From: Chloroflexota bacterium
Lineage (GTDB): Bacteria; Chloroflexota; Anaerolineae; Anaerolineales; Anaerolineaceae
Length of the DNA stretch: 64,000 nucleotides
Assembly: GCA_012522475.1 (NCBI GenBank)
Contig: JAAYKH010000043.1
Coordinates: 1-64,000 of the forward strand
Direction of reading: 5' to 3'
The position numbers and the translations under genes were made by a program. The notes under the pieces were generated by a model. That model was not told where the DNA came from and ran no database searches. It was given only the letters and a program-made list of their open reading frames with translations. Below, piece by piece: positions 19,248-28,657 of this stretch. The stretch's first letter is position 1; the number at the start of each line of letters is the position of its first letter.

Positions 19248-20567
19248 ATGGAAACACACCAAGATAATATCGCAATCATCGGTGGGGGCATTGGCGGACT
19301 GTCTGCCGCCTATGATCTGATCAGGGCTGGCAAACAGGTGACCCTCTTTGAAGCTGACGATCGTGTGGGCGGGCTGGCAGCGGGGTTTAAAGAACCGCAT
19401 TGGGATTGGAGCGTTGAACGTTATTATCACCACTGGTTTCAATCCGACCGACATATCCTGGGTTTGATCAATGAACTGGGTTGGGCTGAGCAGGTGCTTT
19501 TTCCGCGACCGCTGACGGTGATGTATTACCGGGGAAAGTTCTATCCCTTCGATTCGATCCCGGCTGCCCTGTGCTACCCCGGCCTGGGCTGGGGAGTCAA
19601 CAAGGTCCGCTTCGGGCTGGTTGGGCTGTATCTGCGGATGACTGATAACTGGCAAGCGCTTGAAAAGACGACGGTCGATGCGTGGATGCGGAAATGGGCC
19701 GGGGATAAAGTTTATCAATCCATGTGGGAGCCCATGATGATCGGCAAGTTCGGAGAAGAATACGCCAAAGTGGTCAATATGGCCTGGCTGTGGGCGCGCT
19801 TGCATGTGCGCACCACCCGGCTGGGAACCTTTCAAGGTGGGTTTCAGGCCTTCTGTGACCAGCTGGCAGAGCGCCTGCGCGAATTGGGCGTGGCTATCAA
19901 ACTGAACGCTCGCGTGAGTTCCATTAACCCTACGGCTGATGGCCGCCTGGGTATTTCGCTTGAGGATGCCGCCGAACAAATTTACGACCAGGTCTTGGTC
20001 ACTGCTTCGCCGGGGTTGTTGGCACATCTGACGCCCATGCTCCCACAGGACTATCTTGCTGGACTGCTCTCACTGAAAAGCATGGGCGCCGTGGTGATGA
20101 CCCTTTCTTTGAAACATCAGCTTTCCAAAGAAGGGTATTACTGGTACAACATCCCAAAGAATGCAGGCTTTCCTTTCCTCTCTCTGGTGGAACATACCAA
20201 TTATCTCTCACCGGAATATTTTGGCGGCGATCACATCATCTATATTGGTGATTATCTCCCCGTTGAACATGAGAATTTCCAACTTTCGCAGACAGAGCTG
20301 GAAGCCAGGTTCCTACCACACCTAAAACGCATTAACCCGGAATTTTCTCCCGATTGGGTTAACCGGACCTGGCTTTCACGCACTAAGTATGCCCAGCCGG
20401 TACCCTTACTGCACCATTCGAAGAATATTCCCGCAATCCGTACGCCCATCACTGGATTATATTTTGCCAGCATGAGCCAGGTTTATCCCTGGGATCGGGG
20501 TACGAACTTCGCGGTTGAGATCGGTCGACGCGCAGCCAGGATGATGATTTCAGACAAAACGCCCTGA
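19248..20567 (+). CDS. NAD(P)/FAD-dependent amine oxidase-like oxidoreductase
   Basis: IAIIGGGIGGLSAAYDLIRAGKQVTLFEADDRVGG Rossmann motif; C-terminal YPWDRGTNFAVEIGRR. Confidence 0.85.
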   Translation: METHQDNIAIIGGGIGGLSAAYDLIRAGKQVTLFEADDRVGGLAAGFKEPHWDWSVERYYHHWFQSDRHILGLINELGWAEQVLFPRPLTVMYYRGKFYPFDSIPAALCYPGLGWGVNKVRFGLVGLYLRMTDNWQALEKTTVDAWMRKWAGDKVYQSMWEPMMIGKFGEEYAKVVNMAWLWARLHVRTTRLGTFQGGFQAFCDQLAERLRELGVAIKLNARVSSINPTADGRLGISLEDAAEQIYDQVLVTASPGLLAHLTPMLPQDYLAGLLSLKSMGAVVMTLSLKHQLSKEGYYWYNIPKNAGFPFLSLVEHTNYLSPEYFGGDHIIYIGDYLPVEHENFQLSQTELEARFLPHLKRINPEFSPDWVNRTWLSRTKYAQPVPLLHHSKNIPAIRTPITGLYFASMSQVYPWDRGTNFAVEIGRRAARMMISDKTP

Positions 20568-21019
20568 TTCCATTTTTCGCAATTCGTTTTCGAACAAATG
20601 ATCATTTTCCACAAACATCAAGTTTTTTGGTAACCAGATTTACCGAGCAATTCTCACGTTTTTAATGTCTAACCCCTATATCTACGGGTGCGGTTAGCAG
20701 AGCCACTACAAAAGCGGATCGTTGTCTATCGATAATTGCTGGGTGATATCTAATTAAATAGTGTCTATTTTTTAAGATAAGGCTGTCTTAAAATATCCGA
20801 TTTTTTTAGCAAACTCAGAGCAAATTTATTGAGGAACACGCTTTTCTCAGTTAGAATAAAGATGATCCAATACGAGCGGGAGAGGCACCCTCAAACCGCA
20901 GAAAAAAATAGATTGAAGTGGATTTATAGTCACTGAACGCTTGTCGACAGTGGCATTTTTTAACAAAACGCAATTGTAAGATGGGTATTTCGGCTGTTGG
21001 CGTCTGAGAGGAATTATTA

Positions 21020-22366
21020 ATGAATGTAGAATATGCCTGGCAGGCAACGCTTGGTCAACTTCAACTTGATATGTCAAAAGCTGCCTTTGATACCTGGGTT
21101 AGCAGTGCAGAACTAATTGAGTATGATCGAGAGAAGCATTGTGTCGAGATCGGGGTTAAAAATGCTTATGCCCGCGATTGGCTCGAAAATCGCTTAGGCG
21201 CCACCATAACCAGGCATCTGACAGGCATGTTAGGCCACCCGGTGAAACTTCAGTTCAAGGTATGGAACGCCAAGCCAGTTCTTACAGAAGCCGAAGCATC
21301 TGCCCCTGAGGCAACTTCGCAACCCCTCACTCAGGAAAACCCTACCATCAACGGGCGCTATCGTTTCGACAATTTCGTGGTGGGCGCCGACAATCGCTTG
21401 GCACATGCTGCTTGCCTGGCTGTAGCGGAAAGCCCGGCTCGGGCTTACAATCCTCTGTTTCTCTATGGGGGTGTGGGTTTGGGCAAAACTCACCTGTTAC
21501 ACGCCATTGGCAACGCCTGTCAGCCCGTCGGGCTGAACGTGCTGTACGTTTCATCAGAGGAATTCACCAACGACCTGATTAACGCTATTCGCACGCATAC
21601 TACCGCTGCATTCAGAGAAAAATATCGCCAGGTGGACGTACTCCTGATTGATGACATCCAGTTTATCGCGGGCAAAGAATCGACCCAGGAAGAATTTTTT
21701 CACACTTTTAATACCCTGCACGGGCAGAACAAACAATTGGTAATTTCGGCAGATCGCTCTCCTAAATCGCTTTCAACGCTGGAAGAACGTTTGCGCTCTC
21801 GTTTTGAGTGGGGGCTGACGGCGGACATCCAGCCCCCCGATGTTGAGACGCGGTTGGCGATCCTACGCTCTAAGGCAGACCGCGCTAATCGCGAAGTCCA
21901 GCCAGAGGTTTTGGAGATGATCGCTCGCAAGGTGCAATCCAATATTCGTGAGCTGGAAGGCGCACTTAACCGGGTGCTGGCTTATTCAGATCTGAGTGGC
22001 ATTCCATTGACACTTGACCTGGCACAGCAGGCCTTGGCCGATTTCCTGCCCCAGGGTGCTGATTTACAACCCGATGACGTTCTGTCTGCAGTGTCTGCCG
22101 CATTTGGCGTCTCGAATGAGCGATTGCTGGGCCGCGAACGCACGCGCGAGGTAGCCCTGCCGCGCCAGGTGGCAATGTATCTGTTGCGCGAAGAAGGTGG
22201 TGTTTCGCTGCCTCAAATTGGTGAGTATGTGGGCGGACGTGATCACACCACGGTGATGTATGCCTGTGAGAAAGTCTCCGATCTGATGGAAACCGACGAC
22301 CGTTTCCGACGCCAGATATTAACCTTGCGCGAGCAGCTCTATGGTCACGCCAGCGTGATGGTATAA
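21020..22366 (+). CDS. dnaA: Chromosomal replication initiator DnaA
   Basis: NPLFLYGGVGLGKTHLLHAIGN, LLIDDIQFIAGKESTQEEFFHTFN, C-terminal GGRDHTTVMYACEKV. Confidence 0.98.
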   Translation: MNVEYAWQATLGQLQLDMSKAAFDTWVSSAELIEYDREKHCVEIGVKNAYARDWLENRLGATITRHLTGMLGHPVKLQFKVWNAKPVLTEAEASAPEATSQPLTQENPTINGRYRFDNFVVGADNRLAHAACLAVAESPARAYNPLFLYGGVGLGKTHLLHAIGNACQPVGLNVLYVSSEEFTNDLINAIRTHTTAAFREKYRQVDVLLIDDIQFIAGKESTQEEFFHTFNTLHGQNKQLVISADRSPKSLSTLEERLRSRFEWGLTADIQPPDVETRLAILRSKADRANREVQPEVLEMIARKVQSNIRELEGALNRVLAYSDLSGIPLTLDLAQQALADFLPQGADLQPDDVLSAVSAAFGVSNERLLGRERTREVALPRQVAMYLLREEGGVSLPQIGEYVGGRDHTTVMYACEKVSDLMETDDRFRRQILTLREQLYGHASVMV

Positions 22367-22396
22367 GTCCATCTGTATTTTCTAAAACAATAAAAC

Positions 22397-22432
22397 AGAG
22401 GCTGTCATAAAAAGCAGCCTCTTTGCTTTTCT
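22397..22432 (+). terminator. Intrinsic terminator of dnaA
   Basis: AGAGGCTG-N10-CAGCCTCT followed by TTGCTTTTCT. Confidence 0.75.
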
Positions 22433-22456
22433 CTTTGAGCGATTTTCTCTCAGCTG

Positions 22457-22870
22457 TTGTGGTGCGCACTACGTTTTAATAAATTTCTTGAGATTGTAGG
22501 GTGTGCGGTGTATTTCTGCACACCATTATTTTGATACGGTATATGGGTGTGCACAAAAGCCGTGCACACCCTACGGAGATATTCAGTTGTCGCAATATCT
22601 TGGTGCACAAAAAGCTGTGTGCATCCTACGAAGATGTTTAATAGCCGTGGCATCTATTGTGGTGCGTACAAAACCAATTCACATCCTATGTTTTAATAAT
22701 CTTGTTGGATCTGTAGGGTGTGCGGTGTGTTTTCGGACACCATTGTTTTGATACGGTATATGGATGTGCACAAAAAGCCGTGAGCATCCTACAGGAGATG
22801 TTCAATTGTCGCAATATCTTGGTGCGCACAAAAGCTGTGCGCACTCTACAAAGATGTTCAATTGTTCATG
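22457..22870. repeat. Imperfect tandem duplication (~217-220 bp period) made of hairpin-forming GTGCAC/GTGCGCAC subunits
   Basis: 'tgtagggtgtgcggtgt' at 22495 and 22712; 'gatacggtatatgg' at 22533 and 22750; 'gtcgcaatatcttggtgc' at 22589 and 22808. Perfect hairpin GGGTGTGCAC-aaaagcc-GTGCACACCC at 22545-22571 and GTGCGCAC-N7-GTGCGCAC at 22822-22844. Confidence 0.85.
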
Positions 22871-23171
22871 ATCGAAACGTTTCGGGCAGGGGGGTGGCGG
22901 CGGCCAGGGCTGCCTTGCGGGCGTGCGGAAGTCTTTTAATTTCCGCTTCACGCTTCAACGCCGAGATATGATCGGCCACCTCTTCAACATAGACCAGCTC
23001 CACTGGGCCGTGCATGCGGGTGTAGCGTGCGCCCCGTCTGGCGTTGTGCTCGGCTGTCCGGCGTACGGGGTCGGTGGTCCAGCCGGTGTAAAAGGCACCG
23101 TTAACACAACGCACCATATAGCAGTAGTAATGGTTTTTTAGAGTCTCTTCTGCGGGCACGCGGCTCACCAT
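22866..23171 (-). CDS. GIY-YIG nuclease superfamily protein (UPF0213-like)
   Basis: YYCYMVRCVNGAFYTGWTTDPVRRTAEHNARRGARYTRMHGPVELVYVE; start overlaps the upstream M50 stop. Confidence 0.88.
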   Translation of the reverse strand: MVSRVPAEETLKNHYYCYMVRCVNGAFYTGWTTDPVRRTAEHNARRGARYTRMHGPVELVYVEEVADHISALKREAEIKRLPHARKAALAAATPLPETFRS

Positions 23172-23812
23172 TTGATCAGAAAGCGCGCCAGGCTCATCAA
23201 TGGCTGGCGGATGATCAGGTTCACCAAGTCCAGGCCAAACATGGGCAGGACGAAAAGGATTGCCAGCAGGATCATCGGGCTGTAGGGGCGAATGCGATCG
23301 TAAAAGTCCGCCCAGTGACCGGGTAAAAAGAAGGTGATCACTTTTTCGCCATCCAGGGGCGCCAGGGGGAGCAGGTTAAACAGAAACAAAGCCAGGTTGA
23401 CGAACAGGAATTCCAGCAAGAATTCGCCCCCGCTGGGCAAAATCGGCCCGCGGCTCATCGTCAGGGGCACCCAACGCAGGCGCAATGGGATGGCCGCGAT
23501 GAGTGCCAGCAGGAGGTTAGAAGCCGGCCCGGCAATCGAAACCAACATCACCCCCGCGTTGGTTTTACGCCGCAGGGCATGAGGGTTGATCGGCACTGGC
23601 TTGGCCCAGCCGAACCCGGCAAACAAAAGCGTGATCGTGCCCAGCATATCCAGGTGTGCCATCGGGTTGAGAGTCAAGCGACCATGGATGCGGGGGGTAT
23701 CATCGCCCAGCGCGTTTGCAGTGGCGGCGTGGGCGAACTCGTGAACCGTGAAAGCGATTAACAGAGTGATGATACGAGAGATCAGGATCGGCACGGAGAG
23801 GTTAAACAGCAT
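23165..23812 (-). CDS. Site-2 protease family (M50) membrane metalloprotease
   Basis: AFTVHEFAHAATANALGD (HExxH variant HEFAH), NLLPLAPLDGEKV. Confidence 0.88.
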   Translation of the reverse strand: MLFNLSVPILISRIITLLIAFTVHEFAHAATANALGDDTPRIHGRLTLNPMAHLDMLGTITLLFAGFGWAKPVPINPHALRRKTNAGVMLVSIAGPASNLLLALIAAIPLRLRWVPLTMSRGPILPSGGEFLLEFLFVNLALFLFNLLPLAPLDGEKVITFFLPGHWADFYDRIRPYSPMILLAILFVLPMFGLDLVNLIIRQPLMSLARFLIKW

Positions 23813-24155
23813 TTAAAAGTTTCTTTCTTATTCTTTATTCAACAACCCGGTCATTATACCCTCTGGCAGGGACTGAGACTGCCACCTGTCTGTGTGAGCC
23901 CGAATGATGTGGAACAGGGTAGAAAGTAAAATTAATCACAGCTTTGAAAATCTTCCAATTGCTCTGTAAAGGTCAAGGTCGCCTCCGCCGTATCCCCCAG
24001 CGCGAAATTCTGTTGATCAATGGTTAAGCCGAAGAGGCTACGTTGCAGTACAAAGGCATGGACCTGGAAGTGAATTATTTTTCCTCGAAACAGACAAATT
24101 TGGGTCGGGCGCAAACCGCAACCGCCACCAATCGCGACTATAATTACCTGTACAG

Positions 24156-24917
24156 ATGTCAATTTATCATCATTTTGCACCCTTTTACCAGCGTGGACAG
24201 TACCTGCTCTTTTCTCAGAAATTGGCTCAATCCGTGCTGCCGGAATACCTGGCGTTGATCGATTTTCATCCGATCCATCTGCTTGATATCGCCTGTGGTG
24301 AAGGCAGTTTTGCCGTGGCGATGGCAGGAGCAGGGTATCGGGTTACCGGAGTTGACCAATCTGCTGAAATGATCGCCCTGGCTCGGGAACGCGCTCAGGA
24401 TACAGATGTCGAGGTTGTTTTTGCTGTCGAGGACATGCGATCATTGCAGTTTAGCGCAGAATTTGACCTGGCAACCTGTTTTTTTGACAGTTTAAACTAT
24501 CTGTTGACGGTCAAAGATTTGCAGGACGCCTTTCGCTGTGCGTTTGCTGCCCTCAGACCGGGCGGTTACTTCATCTTTGATATGAACACAATACATGGCT
24601 TGGCAGTGAACTGGATGCGTGAAAAAACTTACGTTCAAAACGAAGCTGATGATTTTATTGAATATCATCGGCATGAGTTTGATTATGAAAACCTGGTTGC
24701 CACCATAGAAATTACCATCTTTAAGAAAGAATCGGATGCGCTGTGGGCGCGTATCCAGGAAACTCACCGTGAGCGCGGCTACCCGGTTGCAGATCTGCAG
24801 TTTTTATTGAATGAAACCGGGTTTGAAATTGCCGGGACGTACGGGTCTTTGAGCGCACGCAGTGAATTGCAGACCACCTCTCCCCGGGTATTCTTTGCCG
24901 CTAGGAAACCATCTTGA
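24156..24917 (+). CDS. Class I SAM-dependent methyltransferase
   Basis: LLDIACGEGSFAVAMAGAGYRVTGVDQSAEMIALAR. Confidence 0.88.
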   Translation: MSIYHHFAPFYQRGQYLLFSQKLAQSVLPEYLALIDFHPIHLLDIACGEGSFAVAMAGAGYRVTGVDQSAEMIALARERAQDTDVEVVFAVEDMRSLQFSAEFDLATCFFDSLNYLLTVKDLQDAFRCAFAALRPGGYFIFDMNTIHGLAVNWMREKTYVQNEADDFIEYHRHEFDYENLVATIEITIFKKESDALWARIQETHRERGYPVADLQFLLNETGFEIAGTYGSLSARSELQTTSPRVFFAARKPS

Positions 24918-24918
24918 A

Positions 24919-24950
24919 CCCCGAAGACCTCCGGGGCGGTATCTTTTCTA
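24919..24950 (+). terminator. Possible intrinsic terminator
   Basis: CCCCG-N8-CGGGG, then a short T-rich stretch. Confidence 0.35.
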
Positions 24951-25005
24951 CATTCCCTTGCCCAGCCTGTTACCTGATGTTATGATTTGATGGGTTGGAG
25001 GTGTA

Positions 25006-25374
25006 TTGGAAAACCTGAGTAAAACAAAGCGGATTCGTTATATGTTAATCCTGGTAATCCTGGCGTCTTTGGCCTGTTACTGCCTGGGCGGAATGATTAT
25101 TTGGGTTAATAAGTCGGGGCCGGAGGCCCTCACGCCAACGGTTACGCTGACCCCAACACGAACGGGGACGATCACCCCGACGCCTTACATCACCCTGACG
25201 CCCTCTATCACGCCGGTGGCTTCATCTACCCGAACAACAACCCCGACTTCCACCCCCACGAATACAGCAACGATGACGGAGGTACCCACACAAACGTCGA
25301 CAGAGGTTCCACCGACCCCTACCGACAGCCCTACTGAAGTGCCTTCCTTCACCCCGGCGTTCACTGAGGATTGA
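25006..25374 (+). CDS. Small TM protein with Thr/Pro-rich extracytoplasmic tail
   Basis: TTG start after TTGGAGG; TM followed by [25 protein letters not shown] low-complexity. Confidence 0.6.
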   Translation: MENLSKTKRIRYMLILVILASLACYCLGGMIIWVNKSGPEALTPTVTLTPTRTGTITPTPYITLTPSITPVASSTRTTTPTSTPTNTATMTEVPTQTSTEVPPTPTDSPTEVPSFTPAFTED

Positions 25375-25411
25375 GTAATCCATATTTTCACTGATAAAGA
25401 AATGGAGTTTG

Positions 25412-26470
25412 ATGATTGATTTATTAGCACACCTTAAAGATATGTTGTCCGTTGCAGGGCTATCGGGCTTTGAAAAACCCATCCGTGAGATTGTGCAGAA
25501 AGCTTGGGCGCCACTGACCGATGAACTTTCGGTGAGCAAAATAGGCAGCCTGCACGGGTTAAAAATCGGTCGGGGTGAGCAGCCCCGTCACCGTGTAATG
25601 ATTTCAGCACATATGGATGCCATCGGTTTGATGGTGACCGGGATGCAGGATGGCCTGTTGCGCTTTACCGAAGTGGGTGGGATTGATCCCCGCATTTTAC
25701 CCGGTCAACTGGTGATTGTTCATGGACGGGAGGACCTGCCCGGGGTGGTGGTTCAGCCCCCGGCCCATGTCTTGCCCGAAACGGATGGCGACGGCCCGGT
25801 GGCGATGAAATACCTGTTTGTCGATGTGGGCTTACGTCCGGGTGACGTTGCAGAAAAAGTTCGGGTGGGGGATACCATTTCTTTCGCCCAGGAACCTCTG
25901 GAATTAACCGGAGAAGCACTGGCAGGGCACACCCTTGACAACCGGGTGTCCGTGGCAGCCACAACCCTGTGCCTGGAAGAACTGAAAAACCGGGCGCATC
26001 AATGGGATGTATGGGCGGTCGCTTCTGCTCAGGAGGAGGAAACCCTGGGCGGCGCGTTGACTTCGCCCTTTGACATTCGCCCGGATATCGCCATTGTGAT
26101 TGACGTCTGCTTTGCCAAAGGCCCGGGCTCTTCTGATTGGCGCAGCCTACCCTTTGGCGAGGGCGTGGGGTTAGGGTACGGACCGAACATCCATCCGGCC
26201 TTATACCAACGCTTTGAGCAGAAAGCAAAAGCGCTGGAAATCCCCTATCATCAAGATTTGATGCCCAGGATGTCTGGCACGGATGCAATGGCCGTCCAGG
26301 TGGTGGCAGAGGGGATCCCCTGCATGGTGCTGGGCATCCCGCTGCGTTATATGCACACGCCAGTTGAAACCGTTTCGCTCAAGGATATTCGTCGGGCTGG
26401 CCGGTTGATGGCTGCTGTCATCGCTGACTTAATGCCAGAAACCTTAGAGCAAATTCAATGGGAAGAGTGA
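25412..26470 (+). CDS. M42 family metallopeptidase (paralog 1, divergent)
   Basis: SAHMDAIGLMV, LDNRVSVAAT, SAQEEETLGGA, VIDVCFA. Confidence 0.85.
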   Translation: MIDLLAHLKDMLSVAGLSGFEKPIREIVQKAWAPLTDELSVSKIGSLHGLKIGRGEQPRHRVMISAHMDAIGLMVTGMQDGLLRFTEVGGIDPRILPGQLVIVHGREDLPGVVVQPPAHVLPETDGDGPVAMKYLFVDVGLRPGDVAEKVRVGDTISFAQEPLELTGEALAGHTLDNRVSVAATTLCLEELKNRAHQWDVWAVASAQEEETLGGALTSPFDIRPDIAIVIDVCFAKGPGSSDWRSLPFGEGVGLGYGPNIHPALYQRFEQKAKALEIPYHQDLMPRMSGTDAMAVQVVAEGIPCMVLGIPLRYMHTPVETVSLKDIRRAGRLMAAVIADLMPETLEQIQWEE

Positions 26471-26473
26471 CCA

Positions 26474-27574
26474 ATGACAAAGACGAATGAAACACATACA
26501 GAGCTGGCGCTGGAAATCGGCGCGAGCCAGCTTGAGTTATTAGAAAAATTATGTAATGCCACAGCCGTATCGGGTGATGAGCATGAAGTCCGCCAGATCG
26601 TTCTTGAGGAGATCAAGCCGCATGTGGACGAGGTTAAAGTGGACGCGCTGGGAAATGTTTTGGCGACCAGGTTCGGACGTGGAGAAAACCGCCTGCGGGT
26701 GATGCTGGCAGCCCATATGGATGAGATTGGTTTTATGGTTGTTAAAAAACATGATGATGGGCTGTTTGAATTTGAACGCATTGGCGGCATTGATGAACGT
26801 CAGCTGCCCGGTAAACCCGTCCTGGTTGGAAGGGAGCATCTGCCTGGTGTGATTGGCGCCAAACCGATCCATATGACCACGTCCAACGAACGCAAAAATA
26901 AGATTGAAACCTCGGCTCTGCGGATTGACTTGGGGCCGGAGATCGGTGACAAGGTAAAACCCAGCGATCGGGCGGCCTTTGCCACGCGGTTTGAGGTCAT
27001 CGGGCCAAGTCTGCGCGCCAAAGCCCTGGATAACCGGCTGGGTGTGGCGACTTTGATTGAATTGCTCAAGCATGCTCCGGAGCAAATTGATCTGTTGGCG
27101 GCCTTCACGGTTCAGGAGGAAGTTGGCCTGCGGGGTGCAGGTGTGGCTGCGTATGCCTTCCACCCGGATATGGCGGTGGCAGTGGATGCCACCCCGGCGA
27201 ATGATTTTCCGCATTGGGATGATGACGATGAAAATGATCGCTATAATACCCGACTGGATGCAGGCCCGGCTATTTATGTGATGGATTTTTACACGATCCC
27301 TGACCGCAGACTGATCAATTGGCTGGTGGAGACCGGTGAACAAACGGGTACCCCTTACCAATTACGACAGCCAGGCGGCGGCGGAACAGATGCGGGCGCC
27401 ATCCACAAGGTGCGTGAAGGTATTCCCAGTGTTTCTGTTTCGGTGCCGATCCGCTATGCCCATACTGCGGTCAGCTTAGCCCGCCTGGATGATTGGGCAT
27501 ATACCCTCAATTTGCTGCACACTGCGCTGGGCAGGATTACCCCCGACCTGCTGGCAGGTGAGCGACGGGATTGA
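26474..27574 (+). CDS. M42 family metallopeptidase (paralog 2)
   Basis: AAHMDEIGFMV, LDNRLGVAT, TVQEEVGLRGAGVAAY, AVDATPAND. Confidence 0.88.
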   Translation: MTKTNETHTELALEIGASQLELLEKLCNATAVSGDEHEVRQIVLEEIKPHVDEVKVDALGNVLATRFGRGENRLRVMLAAHMDEIGFMVVKKHDDGLFEFERIGGIDERQLPGKPVLVGREHLPGVIGAKPIHMTTSNERKNKIETSALRIDLGPEIGDKVKPSDRAAFATRFEVIGPSLRAKALDNRLGVATLIELLKHAPEQIDLLAAFTVQEEVGLRGAGVAAYAFHPDMAVAVDATPANDFPHWDDDDENDRYNTRLDAGPAIYVMDFYTIPDRRLINWLVETGEQTGTPYQLRQPGGGGTDAGAIHKVREGIPSVSVSVPIRYAHTAVSLARLDDWAYTLNLLHTALGRITPDLLAGERRD

Positions 27575-27632
27575 TGATCTTGTGTGTGATGAGATGTGAT
27601 TATTTAATTTAAATACCCTCAGGAGTTGCTTT

Positions 27633-28631
27633 ATGAAACCTTTAATCAAAAAACTTGTTGAAACACCCGGACCTTCCGGTTTTGAATACGCTATTCGCGA
27701 TGTGATCCGCGAAGAAATCGCAGATTTTGCCGACGAAATTCGTGTGGACGCCCTGGGCAGCCTGATTGCCAAAAAAGGCACCAAAACTGATGCAGGCCTG
27801 CGGGTGATGATCTCGGCGCATATCGATGAGATCGGACTGATGGCCACGCACATTGACGAGCATGGTTTTGTGCGCTTTGTCAATATTGGCGGTGTATCAC
27901 CCCTGACCTGTATTGGCGGGCGCGTCTTGTTTATGGACGGCACCCAGGGCGTCATCGGGATGGATGGGATTGAGCGGGGCAAAATGCCCGCACTATCCGA
28001 TCTATTTATTGATGTGGGCGCGACCAGCAAGGATGATTGCCCGGTGAAGGTTGGCGATGTGTGCGGATTTGAACGCCCGTTTTTGGATTTGGGCAAGCGT
28101 ATGGTGGCCAAATCAATGGATGATCGCATTGCGGCAGTCGTGGCGATCGAAGCGATGAAACGGCTTAAAAACACCCCGCATGAAGTGCACTTTGTGTTCA
28201 GCACACAGGAGGAAGTAGGCTTGCGCGGTGCCATCACCGCGGCTTATGGTGTTGACCCGGAGGTGGGCTTTGCTATCGATGTGACCCGCAGTGGAGACAC
28301 ACCGCGCACCAACCCGAAAATGGCCACAGCTTTAGGCGATGGGCCCGCCATTAAAGTGCGCGATGCCAGCTTTATTGCTGACCCCCGGCTGGTGGAGTGG
28401 ATGGTTAAATCGGCACAGGACGCGGGCATTCCTTACCAGATGGAAGTGCTGGAAGCAGGTGGAACTGACGGACGCGCCATTCAATTAACCCGGGCTGGTG
28501 TGCCGGCCGGGTGTGTTTCGATTGTCTGCCGCTATATTCATTCCCCGTCCGAGATGGTAGACTCTGACGATGTTGAAAATGCAGTGCGCTTATTGGTAAA
28601 ATTGCTGGAAGCACCGATTATTTTAGATTAA
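27633..28631 (+). CDS. M42 family metallopeptidase (paralog 3)
   Basis: SAHIDEIGLMA, MDDRIAAVV, STQEEVGLRGAITAAY, AIDVTRSGD. Confidence 0.9.
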   Translation: MKPLIKKLVETPGPSGFEYAIRDVIREEIADFADEIRVDALGSLIAKKGTKTDAGLRVMISAHIDEIGLMATHIDEHGFVRFVNIGGVSPLTCIGGRVLFMDGTQGVIGMDGIERGKMPALSDLFIDVGATSKDDCPVKVGDVCGFERPFLDLGKRMVAKSMDDRIAAVVAIEAMKRLKNTPHEVHFVFSTQEEVGLRGAITAAYGVDPEVGFAIDVTRSGDTPRTNPKMATALGDGPAIKVRDASFIADPRLVEWMVKSAQDAGIPYQMEVLEAGGTDGRAIQLTRAGVPAGCVSIVCRYIHSPSEMVDSDDVENAVRLLVKLLEAPIILD

Positions 28632-28657
28632 CTGCCAGAAAGGATGGTAGATCGTCG

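Noticed and set aside
20568-21019. Annotating oriC upstream of dnaA
   Set aside because: Only one near-consensus DnaA box was found; left as a question, not a feature.
22457-22870. CRISPR array
   Set aside because: Only two long diverged copies with internal palindromes; no short regular repeats with unique spacers and no cas genes.
22450-22971. ORFs 22450..22653, 22503..22751 and 22720..22971 as genes
   Set aside because: They are read-through of the hairpin repeat block, and the last runs antisense into the GIY-YIG gene.
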